From Streptomyces sp. AC555_RSS877 (GTDB taxonomy: Bacteria > Actinomycetota > Actinomycetes > Streptomycetales > Streptomycetaceae), in assembly GCF_019049245.1 (NCBI RefSeq), contig NZ_JAGMUK010000240.1, positions 1 through 39,917 of the forward strand: 39,917 bases of DNA, written 5' to 3'. This document shows positions 31,604 through 39,826 of the stretch, piece by piece (the stretch's first letter is position 1; the number at the start of each line of letters is the position of its first letter). The translations under genes were made by a program, and so were the position numbers. Under the pieces are notes generated by a model, which was given only the letters and a program-made list of their open reading frames with translations, did not search any database and was not told the origin of the DNA.

Positions 31604-31647
31604 GTTCGCATCGAGGGGGTCTGGGGTTCAAATCCCCACAGGTCCAC
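31604..31647 (+). repeat. right attachment site (44-bp direct repeat)
   Basis: Identical to 21320-21363. It holds only the anticodon loop to 3' end of tRNA-Ala, so it is not a working tRNA gene. Host sequence resumes after it. Confidence 0.93.
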
Positions 31648-31686
31648 CGCAACGACTGTTCCGAGGTGACTCGGGGGCAGTTGACG

Positions 31687-31721
31687 AGATCCCGCCCGAT
31701 CTGACCGATCGGGCGGGATCT
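31687..31721. terminator. original host terminator of tRNA-Ala
   Basis: 15-base perfect arms (AGATCCCGCCCGATC and complement) with a 5-base loop, then TTCGTGTTT. Before the element inserted, this hairpin would have lain about 40 bases past the tRNA. It also fits as the end of the leftward PadR transcript. Confidence 0.75.
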
Positions 31722-31754
31722 TCGTGTTTCACCTCGCCCCTCGCAATCGCCCTC

Positions 31755-32330
31755 TCAGGACCGCCCGTTGGCGGCCGAGGCGCGCTGTTCCAGTCGCAGC
31801 AGAGCCAGCCTGCCCCACTCGAGGTTGTCCCGTTCGAAGGCCATGCCCCGCATGAGGGTGAGGTAGGGGCCGACGCGCTCGGCGGTGGCGAAGTACTCGT
31901 CCTCGGTACGCCCGTCCAGCAGGCGTCGGCGCAGGCGTTCGTAGGAATCCAGCTTGGCCGTGGCCCACTTCATGCGTTCGGCGATCCCGGCGCGTACGGC
32001 CTCGATGTCGCCGGCGTCGACGCACTGGACCTTCACCAGCAACTCGTCCCGGATCGCCGTCGGCTTGCCGGGGAGTTCGGCGGTGTAGGCGCGGACGGCC
32101 TCCAGTCCGGCCTCGGTGAGCGTGAAGAGCCGCTTGTTGGGGCGACGCTCCTGCTCGACGACGCGGGCCGAGATGAGGCCCTCGCTCTCCATTCGCTCGA
32201 GCTCCCGGTAGAGCTGCTGAGGGGTGGCCGTCCAGAAGTTGGCCACCGAGGCGTCGAACCCCTTCGCGAGGTCGTACCCGGACGCCTCGCCCTCCAGGAG
32301 TGCGGCCATCACGGCGTTGCGCAAAGCCAT
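31755..32330 (-). CDS. PadR family transcriptional regulator
   Basis: A 191-residue repressor. The N-terminal winged helix (1-85) is typical of PadR: NAVMAALLEGEASGYDLAKGF, then ATPQQLYRELERMESEGLIS. The C-terminal helical domain (95-175, Vir-like) mediates dimerisation. TAAGAT lies six bases before the ATG with no ribosome site, suggesting a leaderless transcript. The gene is divergent from the SnoaL-like gene over 58 bases and probably controls it and itself. Ligands of this family are small aromatics or drugs. Confidence 0.92.
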   Translation of the reverse strand: MALRNAVMAALLEGEASGYDLAKGFDASVANFWTATPQQLYRELERMESEGLISARVVEQERRPNKRLFTLTEAGLEAVRAYTAELPGKPTAIRDELLVKVQCVDAGDIEAVRAGIAERMKWATAKLDSYERLRRRLLDGRTEDEYFATAERVGPYLTLMRGMAFERDNLEWGRLALLRLEQRASAANGRS

Positions 32331-32388
32331 GATCCGATCTTACTCTGCAACACACCTATTCAACTTGTTTAGTATGTGAGGTGATCTC

Positions 32389-32784
32389 GTGCATCCCTTC
32401 CGGAAAGCCGTCGAGACCGGTGACATGGACGCGGCGGCCGCCCTGCTGGCCGAGAACGTCGTCTTCACCAGCCCGGTCGTCTTCAAGCCGTACGCAGGCA
32501 AGGCGATCACCAGCGCGATCCTGCGCGCCGTGTCGCAGGTCTTCGAGGACTTCACGTACGTACGGGAGATCGCGAACCCCGACGGGCGCGACCACGCCCT
32601 CGTCTTCACCGCGACCGTCGACGGCAAGCAGCTCACCGGCTGCGACTTCCTGCACGTCGACGAGGACGGCAGGATCGACGACTTCATGGTCATGGTCCGC
32701 CCGCTCTCGGCGGCGCACGCCCTGTCCGCCGCCATGGGGGCGCAGTTCGAGCGGATCGCCCGGGAGGCGGCCGGGCAGCAGTGA
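32389..32784 (+). CDS. SnoaL-like / NTF2-fold protein
   Basis: A 131-residue protein of the NTF2-like superfamily: AVETGDMDAAAALLAENVVF at the start and DGRIDDFMVMVRP near the end outline the alpha+beta cone fold. Members act as isomerases, cyclases or binding proteins; the substrate here is unknown. AGGTG lies seven bases before the GTG. It is paired with the PadR regulator, which probably represses it. Confidence 0.85.
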   Translation: MHPFRKAVETGDMDAAAALLAENVVFTSPVVFKPYAGKAITSAILRAVSQVFEDFTYVREIANPDGRDHALVFTATVDGKQLTGCDFLHVDEDGRIDDFMVMVRPLSAAHALSAAMGAQFERIAREAAGQQ

Positions 32785-32799
32785 CGCCGGCCTCTCGCC

Positions 32800-35235
32800 T
32801 CACTGCCTCTGGGCGAGCCGGCGCAGGGTGAGGGCCGTCGGCGGCAGCGCGGAGCCGACCGCGAGGAGGGCGCAGGCGGTCGTCGTGGCGGCGAGGGCGG
32901 GCCACGGGAGGTCGATCGGGGCGTCGGCGGACAGGCGGTGGAGGGCCCCTCGCATGCCCAGGAGGTTGACGGTGGTGACCAGGAGGCCCAGGAGGGCGCC
33001 CACGGTCACCGCGGTCAGGGCTTCCGCGGCGACCAGGCGCAGGATCTGGGCGCGGGTGGTGCCTGCCAGGCGTAGCGCCGCCAGGTCCTGGGCGCGGTCG
33101 GAGGTCGCCATGACGAGGGTGTTGGCGAGAGAGATGCCGGTGTAGAGCAGGGCGATGCCGAGGACGAGGAGGAAGCCGAGGCGAGTGGTGCCGCCGGTGC
33201 CGTGGTCGGAGGAGACGGTGCGCAGCCAGGCTGTTCTCGTGAGCACGCGGGCGCCCTCCGTTTCCGTCGCGCGTCGCAGTCCCGCCTCCACCGCGCTCGC
33301 GTCGGCGCCCGGTGCGAGCGTGACGTCGGCACGGTCGCGCACGGCGTGGGGGGCGTTGGCCGGGGTGACGTAGACGCCGTTGTCCCCGGTGCCGGTGGGC
33401 ATGACCGCGGCGATGCGCAGGGACCTGCGGGTGCCGTCGCCGAGCCAGACGGTGACGTGGTCGCCGACCGTGTGCCGGGCCCACTCCTCGTTGACGACGA
33501 TCGAGTCGTCGTCGAGGTCGGCGAGGCGGCCGGAGGCCAGCGGGAGGTGTGCCGTGGCGGCCAGCGCCCTGGGGGTGGCCGCGCGGGCCTCGGACTCGAT
33601 CAGGGCCACGCCGTCCTCCAGGAAGTAGACCGCGCCGGCGGAACTCACCGAGACCGCGGCGGTTCCCGGCACCCCGCGCAGACGGCTGACGGCTTCCGGG
33701 TCGAGGCCCTCGGGAGCCGACACCACGAAGTCGGCGGTGGTCCGCTGCCGTAGCTCCGCGGCCTTGGCCCCGTTCAGGGTCGCGGTGGCGCCGAGCAGGG
33801 AACCCGTCAGGGCGACCGTGACCAGGACGGGGGCCGCGACGGCGGCGGTACGACGGACGCCGGCGGAGGCGTTCTCGCGGACCAGCAGGCCGCAGGCGCC
33901 GGGGAGCCGGGACGGGAGCCAGGTGATCAGGCGGGTCAGGGGGCGCACCAGGACCGGGGACAGCAGGGCGACCGCGGTGATCAGGAGCATGGGCCGGCTC
34001 ACGTACGTCTTGCGGTGCAGCAGGTCGCCCGGATCGGTCAGCAGCGACAGGGCGAGCGTCACGACGGCGGTCACGAGGAGCGCCGTGCCCGACAGACGGC
34101 GGGCCCAGGTCATCGTGCCGGTGTCCACCGCCGCCTCGCGCAGGGCCTGCGTGGGTGCGGTCCGGCCGGCCCGCCAGGACGCCGTCACCACTCCGCACAC
34201 GGCGACCGACAGACCGGTCCAGAAGGCCAGATGGTACGGCCAGACAGGGGCGCCGACGGTGAACCAGTCCGGCGCCAGACCCTCGGCCACGACCCGTTCC
34301 ACCAACCGCGGGGCGGCGTACGCGCCGAGCACACAGCCCGTCGCCGAGGCGAGTACGCCGATCAACAGCGCCTCCGCCAGCACCGTCCGGCGCAGTTGGC
34401 CCGGGGTCGCGCCCGCCGTGCGCAACAGCCCGAATTCCCGGCGCCGTTGCGCCACCGCGAACGCGAAGGTGGACGCCACGACGAACACCGACACGAACCC
34501 GGCGATCCCACCGGCCGTACCGAACAGGGCGTTCAGCGCGGTCAGCGCCTCACGGTCACGGTCCGGGTCGGCGTCCGCGAGGCGGCGGGCGTCGCCGGTG
34601 AGGACACTCACGCCGGGGGCTGCCCGTCGTACCGCCGCCGCCTCCGCGTCCACCACCAGCTGCGTGCTCACGGGGGACAGGCGGGCCGCGGCCGTGTCGG
34701 GGTAGAACAGGGCGTTCTCGAAGCCGAGGTCCCGGACCGTCCCGACGACCCGTACGGTTCCGTGGCTGGTGCGCAGCCGCTGGCCCACGGCCGTCCAGGC
34801 GCCCGTCGCGACGACCTCGCCGGCGGCTCGCGGGGCGCGGCCCGCCGTCAGGTCGTACGGGGCGAAGGGCGCCGTCGACCAGGGGTGGCCCAACAGGTCC
34901 GACGGCCCGCCCTCGGTCCGTACGGGGAACGTGCGGTCCTCCACGACCGGGCCGAGGGCACGCAGGGCGGTGACGACGGGGGCCGGGACCGGGCGGGGGT
35001 GCGCCAGCTTCTCGGTGCGGATGCCGTGGGGGGTCGGGACGCGCAGGGTGTCCTCGCCCTTCACCACGACCGGGGCCGCCGCGAACCGTTCCGGCCCGCG
35101 TTCGGGGGCGTCCAGCGAAGCGGCGAGGGCCAGGCCCATGACCGTGAGCAGGGTGACGCCCAGGGACAGGGCCACGAACGTGCCGGCGAAGGTGACCCAG
35201 CGGGTGCGCAGGGTGCGTACGGCGATGCTCAGCAC
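32800..35235 (-). CDS. ABC exporter permease, FtsX/MacB type
   Basis: Membrane part of an ABC exporter, 811 residues. An N-terminal helix (TFAGTFVALSLGVTLLTVMG) precedes an extracytoplasmic domain (about 40-250). A first FtsX core follows (IAGFVSVFVVASTFAFAVAQ..REFGLLRTAGATPGQLRR), then a second extracytoplasmic domain and a second FtsX core (GISLANTLVMATSDRAQDLAALRLAGTTRAQILR). Ten helices are expected. It overlaps the ATPase gene by seven bases. Such exporters often remove antimicrobial peptides or lipids; the two-component system beside them usually senses the drug. Confidence 0.92.
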   Translation of the reverse strand: MLSIAVRTLRTRWVTFAGTFVALSLGVTLLTVMGLALAASLDAPERGPERFAAAPVVVKGEDTLRVPTPHGIRTEKLAHPRPVPAPVVTALRALGPVVEDRTFPVRTEGGPSDLLGHPWSTAPFAPYDLTAGRAPRAAGEVVATGAWTAVGQRLRTSHGTVRVVGTVRDLGFENALFYPDTAAARLSPVSTQLVVDAEAAAVRRAAPGVSVLTGDARRLADADPDRDREALTALNALFGTAGGIAGFVSVFVVASTFAFAVAQRRREFGLLRTAGATPGQLRRTVLAEALLIGVLASATGCVLGAYAAPRLVERVVAEGLAPDWFTVGAPVWPYHLAFWTGLSVAVCGVVTASWRAGRTAPTQALREAAVDTGTMTWARRLSGTALLVTAVVTLALSLLTDPGDLLHRKTYVSRPMLLITAVALLSPVLVRPLTRLITWLPSRLPGACGLLVRENASAGVRRTAAVAAPVLVTVALTGSLLGATATLNGAKAAELRQRTTADFVVSAPEGLDPEAVSRLRGVPGTAAVSVSSAGAVYFLEDGVALIESEARAATPRALAATAHLPLASGRLADLDDDSIVVNEEWARHTVGDHVTVWLGDGTRRSLRIAAVMPTGTGDNGVYVTPANAPHAVRDRADVTLAPGADASAVEAGLRRATETEGARVLTRTAWLRTVSSDHGTGGTTRLGFLLVLGIALLYTGISLANTLVMATSDRAQDLAALRLAGTTRAQILRLVAAEALTAVTVGALLGLLVTTVNLLGMRGALHRLSADAPIDLPWPALAATTTACALLAVGSALPPTALTLRRLAQRQ

Positions 35236-36014
35236 GGGGCGGCCTCCAGCGTCGTCATGCGCGCGGCGATCGCAGCCGCCGACACCGGGTCCGACGCACC
35301 GTCCGCCGCACCACCCGAGACCCCGCCCGGCTCTCCGGCCAACTCCCCGTGCACCCGCCCGTCGACGAGGAACACGACCCGGTCGGCATAGGAGGCGGCC
35401 ACCGGGTCGTGGGTCACCATCACCACCGTCCTGCCCTCGGTGTCGACCATCGCCCGCAACAGCGTCAGCACCTCGCGGCCGGTCCGTGAATCCAGCGCCC
35501 CCGTCGGCTCGTCGCCGAACAGCACTTCGGGACGGGTGATGAGGGCGCGGGCGAGGGCGACGCGTTGCTGCTGGCCGCCGGAGAGCTGGGAGGGGCGGTG
35601 GCCGGCCCGGTCGGTGAGGCCGACCTGGGCCAGCACCTCGCGCACCCGGGCCTTCGGCGGGCGACGGCCGGCCAGACGCAGGGGCAGGGTGACGTTCTGC
35701 GCGGCGGTGAGTGACGGCAGCAGGTTGAACGCCTGGAACACGAAGCCGACGCGCTCGCGGCGCAGCAGCGTCAGCTTCCGTTCGCTCAGCGCCGTGAGCT
35801 CCGTGCCGCCGAGCCGTACCGAACCCGAGGTGGGCCCCTCCAGGCCGGCGGCACAGTGCAGCAACGTCGACTTGCCCGAGCCGGACGGGCCCATGACGGC
35901 GGTGAAGGTGCCGGTGGGAAAGGCGAGCGAGACGTCGTCGAGCGCGGTCACGGTGCCACCGCCCGCCCCGTACTTCCTGCTCACGGCCCGCAGTTCGATC
36001 GCGTTGGGTCTCAT
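35229..36014 (-). CDS. ABC exporter ATP-binding protein (LolD/MacB type)
   Basis: ATPase of the exporter, 261 residues. Walker A is GPSGSGKST, the Q-loop FQAFNLLPSLTA, the ABC signature LSGGQQQR, Walker B EVLFGDEP and the H-loop VMVTHDP. All are intact. A Gly/Ala-rich tail of about 30 residues is added. The ATG at 36014 (MRPNAIELRAVSRKYG) is used; upstream sequence to 36182 is open but lacks family similarity and would overlap the divergent kinase gene. Confidence 0.95.
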   Translation of the reverse strand: MRPNAIELRAVSRKYGAGGGTVTALDDVSLAFPTGTFTAVMGPSGSGKSTLLHCAAGLEGPTSGSVRLGGTELTALSERKLTLLRRERVGFVFQAFNLLPSLTAAQNVTLPLRLAGRRPPKARVREVLAQVGLTDRAGHRPSQLSGGQQQRVALARALITRPEVLFGDEPTGALDSRTGREVLTLLRAMVDTEGRTVVMVTHDPVAASYADRVVFLVDGRVHGELAGEPGGVSGGAADGASDPVSAAAIAARMTTLEAAPC

Positions 36015-36180
36015 CTCCGCCTCTGCTCCCCCTGGTCCGGTGTCAGCGGGACCACCAAACCGCGCGACCCGGTCTTGACGCAGTGCGGCCAAGGCGAGAC
36101 TCGGGGTAGGGCCAGGCATACCCCCGACCCTCCGCCCCGGCCCATGGCCCCGCCCCGCACCGGCTTCTACGGTGATCCCC

Positions 36181-37449
36181 ATGACCCTGTGGCAGGCCCT
36201 CGGCGGCCGTGGATACCTGGCGACCGCATGGCCCTGGCGGGCCCTCGCCTACCTGGGCAGCGGCGCCCTGCTCGGCCCGGTCGTCCTCGTCGTGATCCTC
36301 GGCGGCGCCGTCGTCGGCAGTGCCCTCACCGTCGTCCTGCTCGGCCTGCCCCTGCTGGTGCTCACCGCACTGGCCGGCGCCCCCGTGGCCACCGTGGAGC
36401 GATGGCGGCTGCGGATGGTCGGGGTGCGGCCGGAGGCCGGTCACGGCCACCGCGTCCCCGGCACACCCGGTCTGCGGGCCTGGCTGTGGACGCGGCTGCG
36501 CGAGGCGGCGACCTGGCGGGACCTGGCGTACGCCGTGCTGTTCGGGGTGGTGCTGTGGCCGCTCGACGCGCTGGCCGTCGCCTTCGCGGCAGGATTCCCC
36601 GCGGCGATGATGGCCACCCCGGTGGTCGTGGCCCTCGACGGTGAGGCGAAGGTGGCCAAGCGGTGGACCGTCGACACCTGGCCCCAGGCCTTCGCGGTCG
36701 CCGCGGCCGGGCTGGTCCTGCTGGCGGTGGGCGCCTACGCACTGGGCGTCCTGGCCGGTGCGCGCGCCGAGTTGGCCCGCGCCCTGCTCGCCTCCAAGGA
36801 CCAGGTCACCGAACTCGCCCGCTCCCGGGTGCGGTTGGTGGACGCGTTCGAGGCGGAGCGGCGGCGGATCGAGCGGGACCTGCACGACGGGGCACAGCAG
36901 CGGCTCGTCGCGCTCACCATGACACTCGGCCTGGCCCGCCTGGACGCCCCGCCGGGACCGCTCGCCGACCAGCTCGCCAAGGCCCACGAGGAGGCCGGGC
37001 AGGCCCTCGCGGAACTGCGCGAACTCATCCACGGCATCCATCCCAAGGTCCTCGCCGACTACGGCCTCGAAGCCGCCGTCGCCGACGCCGCCGACCGCAG
37101 CCCGGTCCCCGTCGACGTCGACCTGGAGCTGCCCGGCCGGCTGCCCCGGCCCGTCGAGTCCGCCGCGTACTTCGTGGTCCGCGAGGGCCTCGCGAACGTC
37201 GCCCGGCACAGCCGGGCGAGCCGCGCGGTCATCAGCGGCGGACACGAGGACGGACGGCTGACACTCCACATCCGCGACGACGGACGCGGCGGCGCCGACA
37301 GCGCACACGGCACCGGTCTCACCGGTCTCGCCGACCGGGTGTCGGTCCTCGATGGCAGACTCACCCTGTCCAGCCCGCCGGGCGGACCGACCCTGCTGCG
37401 AGTGGAGATCCCTTGCCGGCCGACGTCCCCGACAGACCGCTGCGCATAG
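36181..37449 (+). CDS. sensor histidine kinase (NarL-type partner)
   Basis: A 422-residue membrane kinase. Two pairs of hydrophobic helices fall in the first 200 residues (GPVVLVVILGGAVVGSALTV and AFAVAAAGLVLLAVGAYALG among them), with an intramembrane-type sensor lacking a large outside loop. The HisKA_3 phospho-site is ERRRIERDLHDGAQQRLV with the conserved His, followed by an HATPase with NVARHS and DDGRGG. It is divergent from the exporter operon and overlaps the regulator gene by 37 bases. It probably senses envelope stress or a peptide and controls the exporter. Confidence 0.92.
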   Translation: MTLWQALGGRGYLATAWPWRALAYLGSGALLGPVVLVVILGGAVVGSALTVVLLGLPLLVLTALAGAPVATVERWRLRMVGVRPEAGHGHRVPGTPGLRAWLWTRLREAATWRDLAYAVLFGVVLWPLDALAVAFAAGFPAAMMATPVVVALDGEAKVAKRWTVDTWPQAFAVAAAGLVLLAVGAYALGVLAGARAELARALLASKDQVTELARSRVRLVDAFEAERRRIERDLHDGAQQRLVALTMTLGLARLDAPPGPLADQLAKAHEEAGQALAELRELIHGIHPKVLADYGLEAAVADAADRSPVPVDVDLELPGRLPRPVESAAYFVVREGLANVARHSRASRAVISGGHEDGRLTLHIRDDGRGGADSAHGTGLTGLADRVSVLDGRLTLSSPPGGPTLLRVEIPCRPTSPTDRCA

Positions 37450-38087
37450 TCCTCGCCGAGGACAGCGTGCTGCTGCGCGAGGGCCTCATCGGGTTGCTCA
37501 CCCGGTTCGGACACGAGGTGCTCGCCGCCGTCGGCGACGCGGACGCGCTCCTCGCGGCGGTCGCCGGGCACGGGCCGGACGTCGACGTCGTCGTGACGGA
37601 CGTACGCATGCCGCCCGGCTTCCAGGACGAAGGGCTGCACGCGGCCGTCCGGCTGCGGGAGGGGCGGCCGGGACTGCCCGTGCTGGTGCTCAGCCAGTAC
37701 GTGCAGCGGGCGTACGCCGCCGAACTCCTCGACTCCGGGGACGGCACCGGCGTCGGCTATCTGCTCAAGGACCGGGTGGGGCAGGTCGAGGAGTTCGTGG
37801 CCGCGCTGCGCAAGGTCGCGGCCGGTGGCACGGTCGTCGACCCCGAAGTCGTACGCCAACTGCTGCGCAGGCGGCGCGATCCGCTCGCGCGGCTCACCCC
37901 GCGGGAGCGGGAGGTGCTGGCGCTGATCGCGGAGGGCAGGTCGAACGGGGCGATCGCGCGGGCCCTGGTGGTGTCGGAGGCGGCCGTCGGCAAGCACATC
38001 GGCAGCATCCTCACCAAGCTGGACCTGCCGCCGGCGGACGACACGCACCGCCGGGTGCTGGCAGTCCTCACCTATCTCAGGAGCTGA
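37413..38087 (+). CDS. NarL/LuxR family response regulator
   Basis: A 224-residue DNA-binding regulator. The receiver domain (about 10-130) has AEDS acidic residues, the phospho-acceptor Asp in VVVTDVRMPPGF, and the conserved Lys in YLLKDRV. The LuxR helix-turn-helix is at 155-215 (LTPREREVLALIAEGRSNGA..SEAAVGKHIGSILTKL). I take the TTG at 37413, with GGAG seven bases ahead, inside the kinase gene. It ends three bases before the convergent acetyltransferase gene. Confidence 0.93.
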   Translation: MPADVPDRPLRIVLAEDSVLLREGLIGLLTRFGHEVLAAVGDADALLAAVAGHGPDVDVVVTDVRMPPGFQDEGLHAAVRLREGRPGLPVLVLSQYVQRAYAAELLDSGDGTGVGYLLKDRVGQVEEFVAALRKVAAGGTVVDPEVVRQLLRRRRDPLARLTPREREVLALIAEGRSNGAIARALVVSEAAVGKHIGSILTKLDLPPADDTHRRVLAVLTYLRS

Positions 38088-38090
38088 GCC

Positions 38091-38567
38091 CTACAGGCGT
38101 TTGGCGAAGCAGCGGCTCTCCTCGAAGTGCCGGTAGTAGCCGAACTTGGTGCACGGCTCGTACCCGCTGGACTGGTAGAGGGCGATGGCCTCGGGCTGCT
38201 CGGTGCCGGTCTCCAGGACCATGCGTGAGCGGCCGGCCGTGCGGGCGTCCTCCTCCAGGACGGCCAGCATGCGGCGGGCGAGGCCGCGGCCGCGCATCGC
38301 GTCGATGACGTACATCCGCTTGAGCTCGGCGTCGCCGTCGAGGTTGCCCTCGCCGTTGGTGTCCTGGCAGCGCCAGCCACCCGTGGCGACCGGGGAGTCG
38401 TTCTCGTCGTACGCGATCAGGTAGACCCCGTTCGGAGGGTCGAAGTCCGCGGGGTCCAGAGGGGTGGCGTCTCCGCCGTCGCCGTAACGCAGGTGGTACT
38501 CGGCCTGCACCTGGTCGTTGAGCTTGACGGCGTCGGGATGGTCGAAAGAGACGCGACGTATGTTCAC
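38091..38567 (-). CDS. GNAT family N-acetyltransferase
   Basis: A 158-residue acetyltransferase: ELKRMYVIDAMRGRGLARRM is the acetyl-CoA signature with RGRGLAR, and AIALYQSSGYEPC is the closing motif. The substrate is unknown. GTG at 38567 (VNIRRVSFDHPD) has GGTGA seven bases upstream; a second GTG at 38576 is possible. It is divergent from the exonuclease gene and convergent, without room for a terminator, with the response regulator. Confidence 0.88.
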   Translation of the reverse strand: MNIRRVSFDHPDAVKLNDQVQAEYHLRYGDGGDATPLDPADFDPPNGVYLIAYDENDSPVATGGWRCQDTNGEGNLDGDAELKRMYVIDAMRGRGLARRMLAVLEEDARTAGRSRMVLETGTEQPEAIALYQSSGYEPCTKFGYYRHFEESRCFAKRL

Positions 38568-38633
38568 GCTGGTCACCGTATGAAGATCCAATCCTGGTCG
38601 GGGCTCGGTCCAGTGTGCCGGTATCGTGCCGGG

Positions 38634-39437
38634 GTGCTCACTGTGACTTCCGCCAATGTGAACGGACTGCGCGCCGCCGCGAAGAAGGGCTTCGTGGAGT
38701 GGCTCGCGGAGACCTCCGCCGACGTGCTCTGCCTCCAGGAGGTGCGCGCGGAACCGCAGCAGCTGCCCGAGCACGTCCGCACGCCCGACGGCTGGCACGT
38801 CGTGCACGCGCCCGCCGCCGCGAAGGGCCGGGCCGGCGTCTCCCTCTACACCCGCCGCGAGCCCGACCGGGTCCGGGTCGGCTTCGGCTCGTCGGAGTTC
38901 GACACCAGCGGTCGCTACGTCGAGGCCGACCTGCCCGGCGTCACCGTGGCTTCCCTCTACCTGCCCTCCGGCGAGGTCGGCACCGAGCGCCAGGACGAGA
39001 AGGTCCGCTTCATGGGCGAGTTCCTCGCCCATCTGAAGGACCTGCGTGAGCGCTCCGCCGCCGACGGCCGCGAGGTCGTCGTCTGCGGCGACTGGAACAT
39101 CGCCCACCAGCAGGCCGACCTCAAGAACTGGCGGGCGAACCAGAAGAGTTCCGGCTTCCTGCCGGAGGAGCGGGAGTGGCTGAGCCGGGTCTTCGATCCT
39201 GCGGAGGGCGGCTACGTCGACGTCGTGCGGGCACTGCACCCGGACGTCGACGGCCCGTACACGTGGTGGTCGTACCGGGGGCGGGCTTTCGACAACGACA
39301 CGGGATGGCGCATCGACCTCGCCGTCGCGACGCCGGGTCTTGCCGCCAAGGCGGTCAAGGGGTACGTGGAGCGCGCGGCCACGCATGCCGAGCGGTGGTC
39401 CGACCACGCGCCGGTCACCGTCGTCTACGACCTCTAG
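38634..39437 (+). CDS. xth: Exodeoxyribonuclease III / AP endonuclease
   Basis: DNA-repair enzyme of 267 residues that cuts at abasic sites and trims 3' ends. Family motifs are SANVNGLRAAAKKG, LQEVRAE with the metal-binding Glu, GDWNIAHQQADLKNW, RIDLAVATPGL and SDHAPVTVVYDL with the catalytic Asp-His. The GTG at 38634 follows TATCGT by six bases with no ribosome site, so the transcript may be leaderless. A short repeated GACCTCTAG at 39429-39437 and 39446-39454 lies at its stop codon. Confidence 0.94.
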   Translation: MLTVTSANVNGLRAAAKKGFVEWLAETSADVLCLQEVRAEPQQLPEHVRTPDGWHVVHAPAAAKGRAGVSLYTRREPDRVRVGFGSSEFDTSGRYVEADLPGVTVASLYLPSGEVGTERQDEKVRFMGEFLAHLKDLRERSAADGREVVVCGDWNIAHQQADLKNWRANQKSSGFLPEEREWLSRVFDPAEGGYVDVVRALHPDVDGPYTWWSYRGRAFDNDTGWRIDLAVATPGLAAKAVKGYVERAATHAERWSDHAPVTVVYDL

Positions 39438-39450
39438 TCGACGTCGACCT

Positions 39451-39676
39451 CTAGGGGCTGTCCGGCGGATCATGCCGCAGACGCGGGGCCCGGCACGCCG
39501 ATCTGCGGCGTTGTCGTCGGTTGCCGACTCCCCCATTCTCGACCTCGCTCGAGCGGGGGGACCCCATCGCGTCGACGCCCTCCTCCGCCTTGCAGCTCGA
39601 CGCACCAGGCCCCGCTCACCTGCGTCGACGAGGCGCCGCGCATGTCCTGCGACCTGATCCGCCGGACAGGCCCTAG
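39451..39676. mobile_element. MITE-like element 1 (CTAG-flanked)
   Basis: 218 bases between CTAG at 39451-39454 and at 39673-39676. The ends are inverted repeats: GGGCTGTCCGGCGGATC inward from the left and GGCCTGTCCGGCGGATC from the right, one mismatch in 17 and three in 26. It holds no reading frame of note, so it must be moved by a transposase elsewhere. CTAG duplication fits the IS5-type group. Confidence 0.75.
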
Positions 39677-39826
39677 TGTGCTGCGCCCGAAGTTCGTCGG
39701 CAGATTCGCGCCTTGCCCTGCCGGGCTGGTCGGCCGCCCGTCCGGCCCCGGCCTGCGAGTACTCGACCGAGTCGGCAGCGCCGGACTGCCAAGAACTAAC
39801 GACGAATTAACGGCGCAGGACACTAG
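39673..39826. mobile_element. MITE-like element 2 (CTAG-flanked)
   Basis: 154 bases counting both CTAG copies. The left end CTAGTGTGCTGCGCC and the inverted right end CTAGTGTCCTGCGCC differ at one base; weaker similarity extends to about 35 bases. It shares the CTAG at 39673 with element 1 and the one at 39823 with the next element, and its ends resemble that third element. Confidence 0.7.

Larger units (their letters stand above)
21320..31647. mobile_element. pSAM2-like integrative conjugative element (AICE)
   Basis: About 10.3 kb bounded by 44-bp repeats in tRNA-Ala(CGC). It holds all modules of an AICE: integrase, excisionase, rolling-circle Rep, TraB/FtsK-type double-strand DNA translocase, spread proteins and a GntR repressor. 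Cargo is an acetyltransferase, a tiny membrane protein and a restriction-type nuclease. Every core gene looks intact, so the element is probably still mobile. Base composition falls below host level to the right of the repressor. Confidence 0.92.

Noticed and set aside
31604..31647. second tRNA-Ala
   Set aside because: Only the 3' 44 bases are present; the acceptor 5' strand, D arm and half the anticodon stem are missing. It is the att duplicate.
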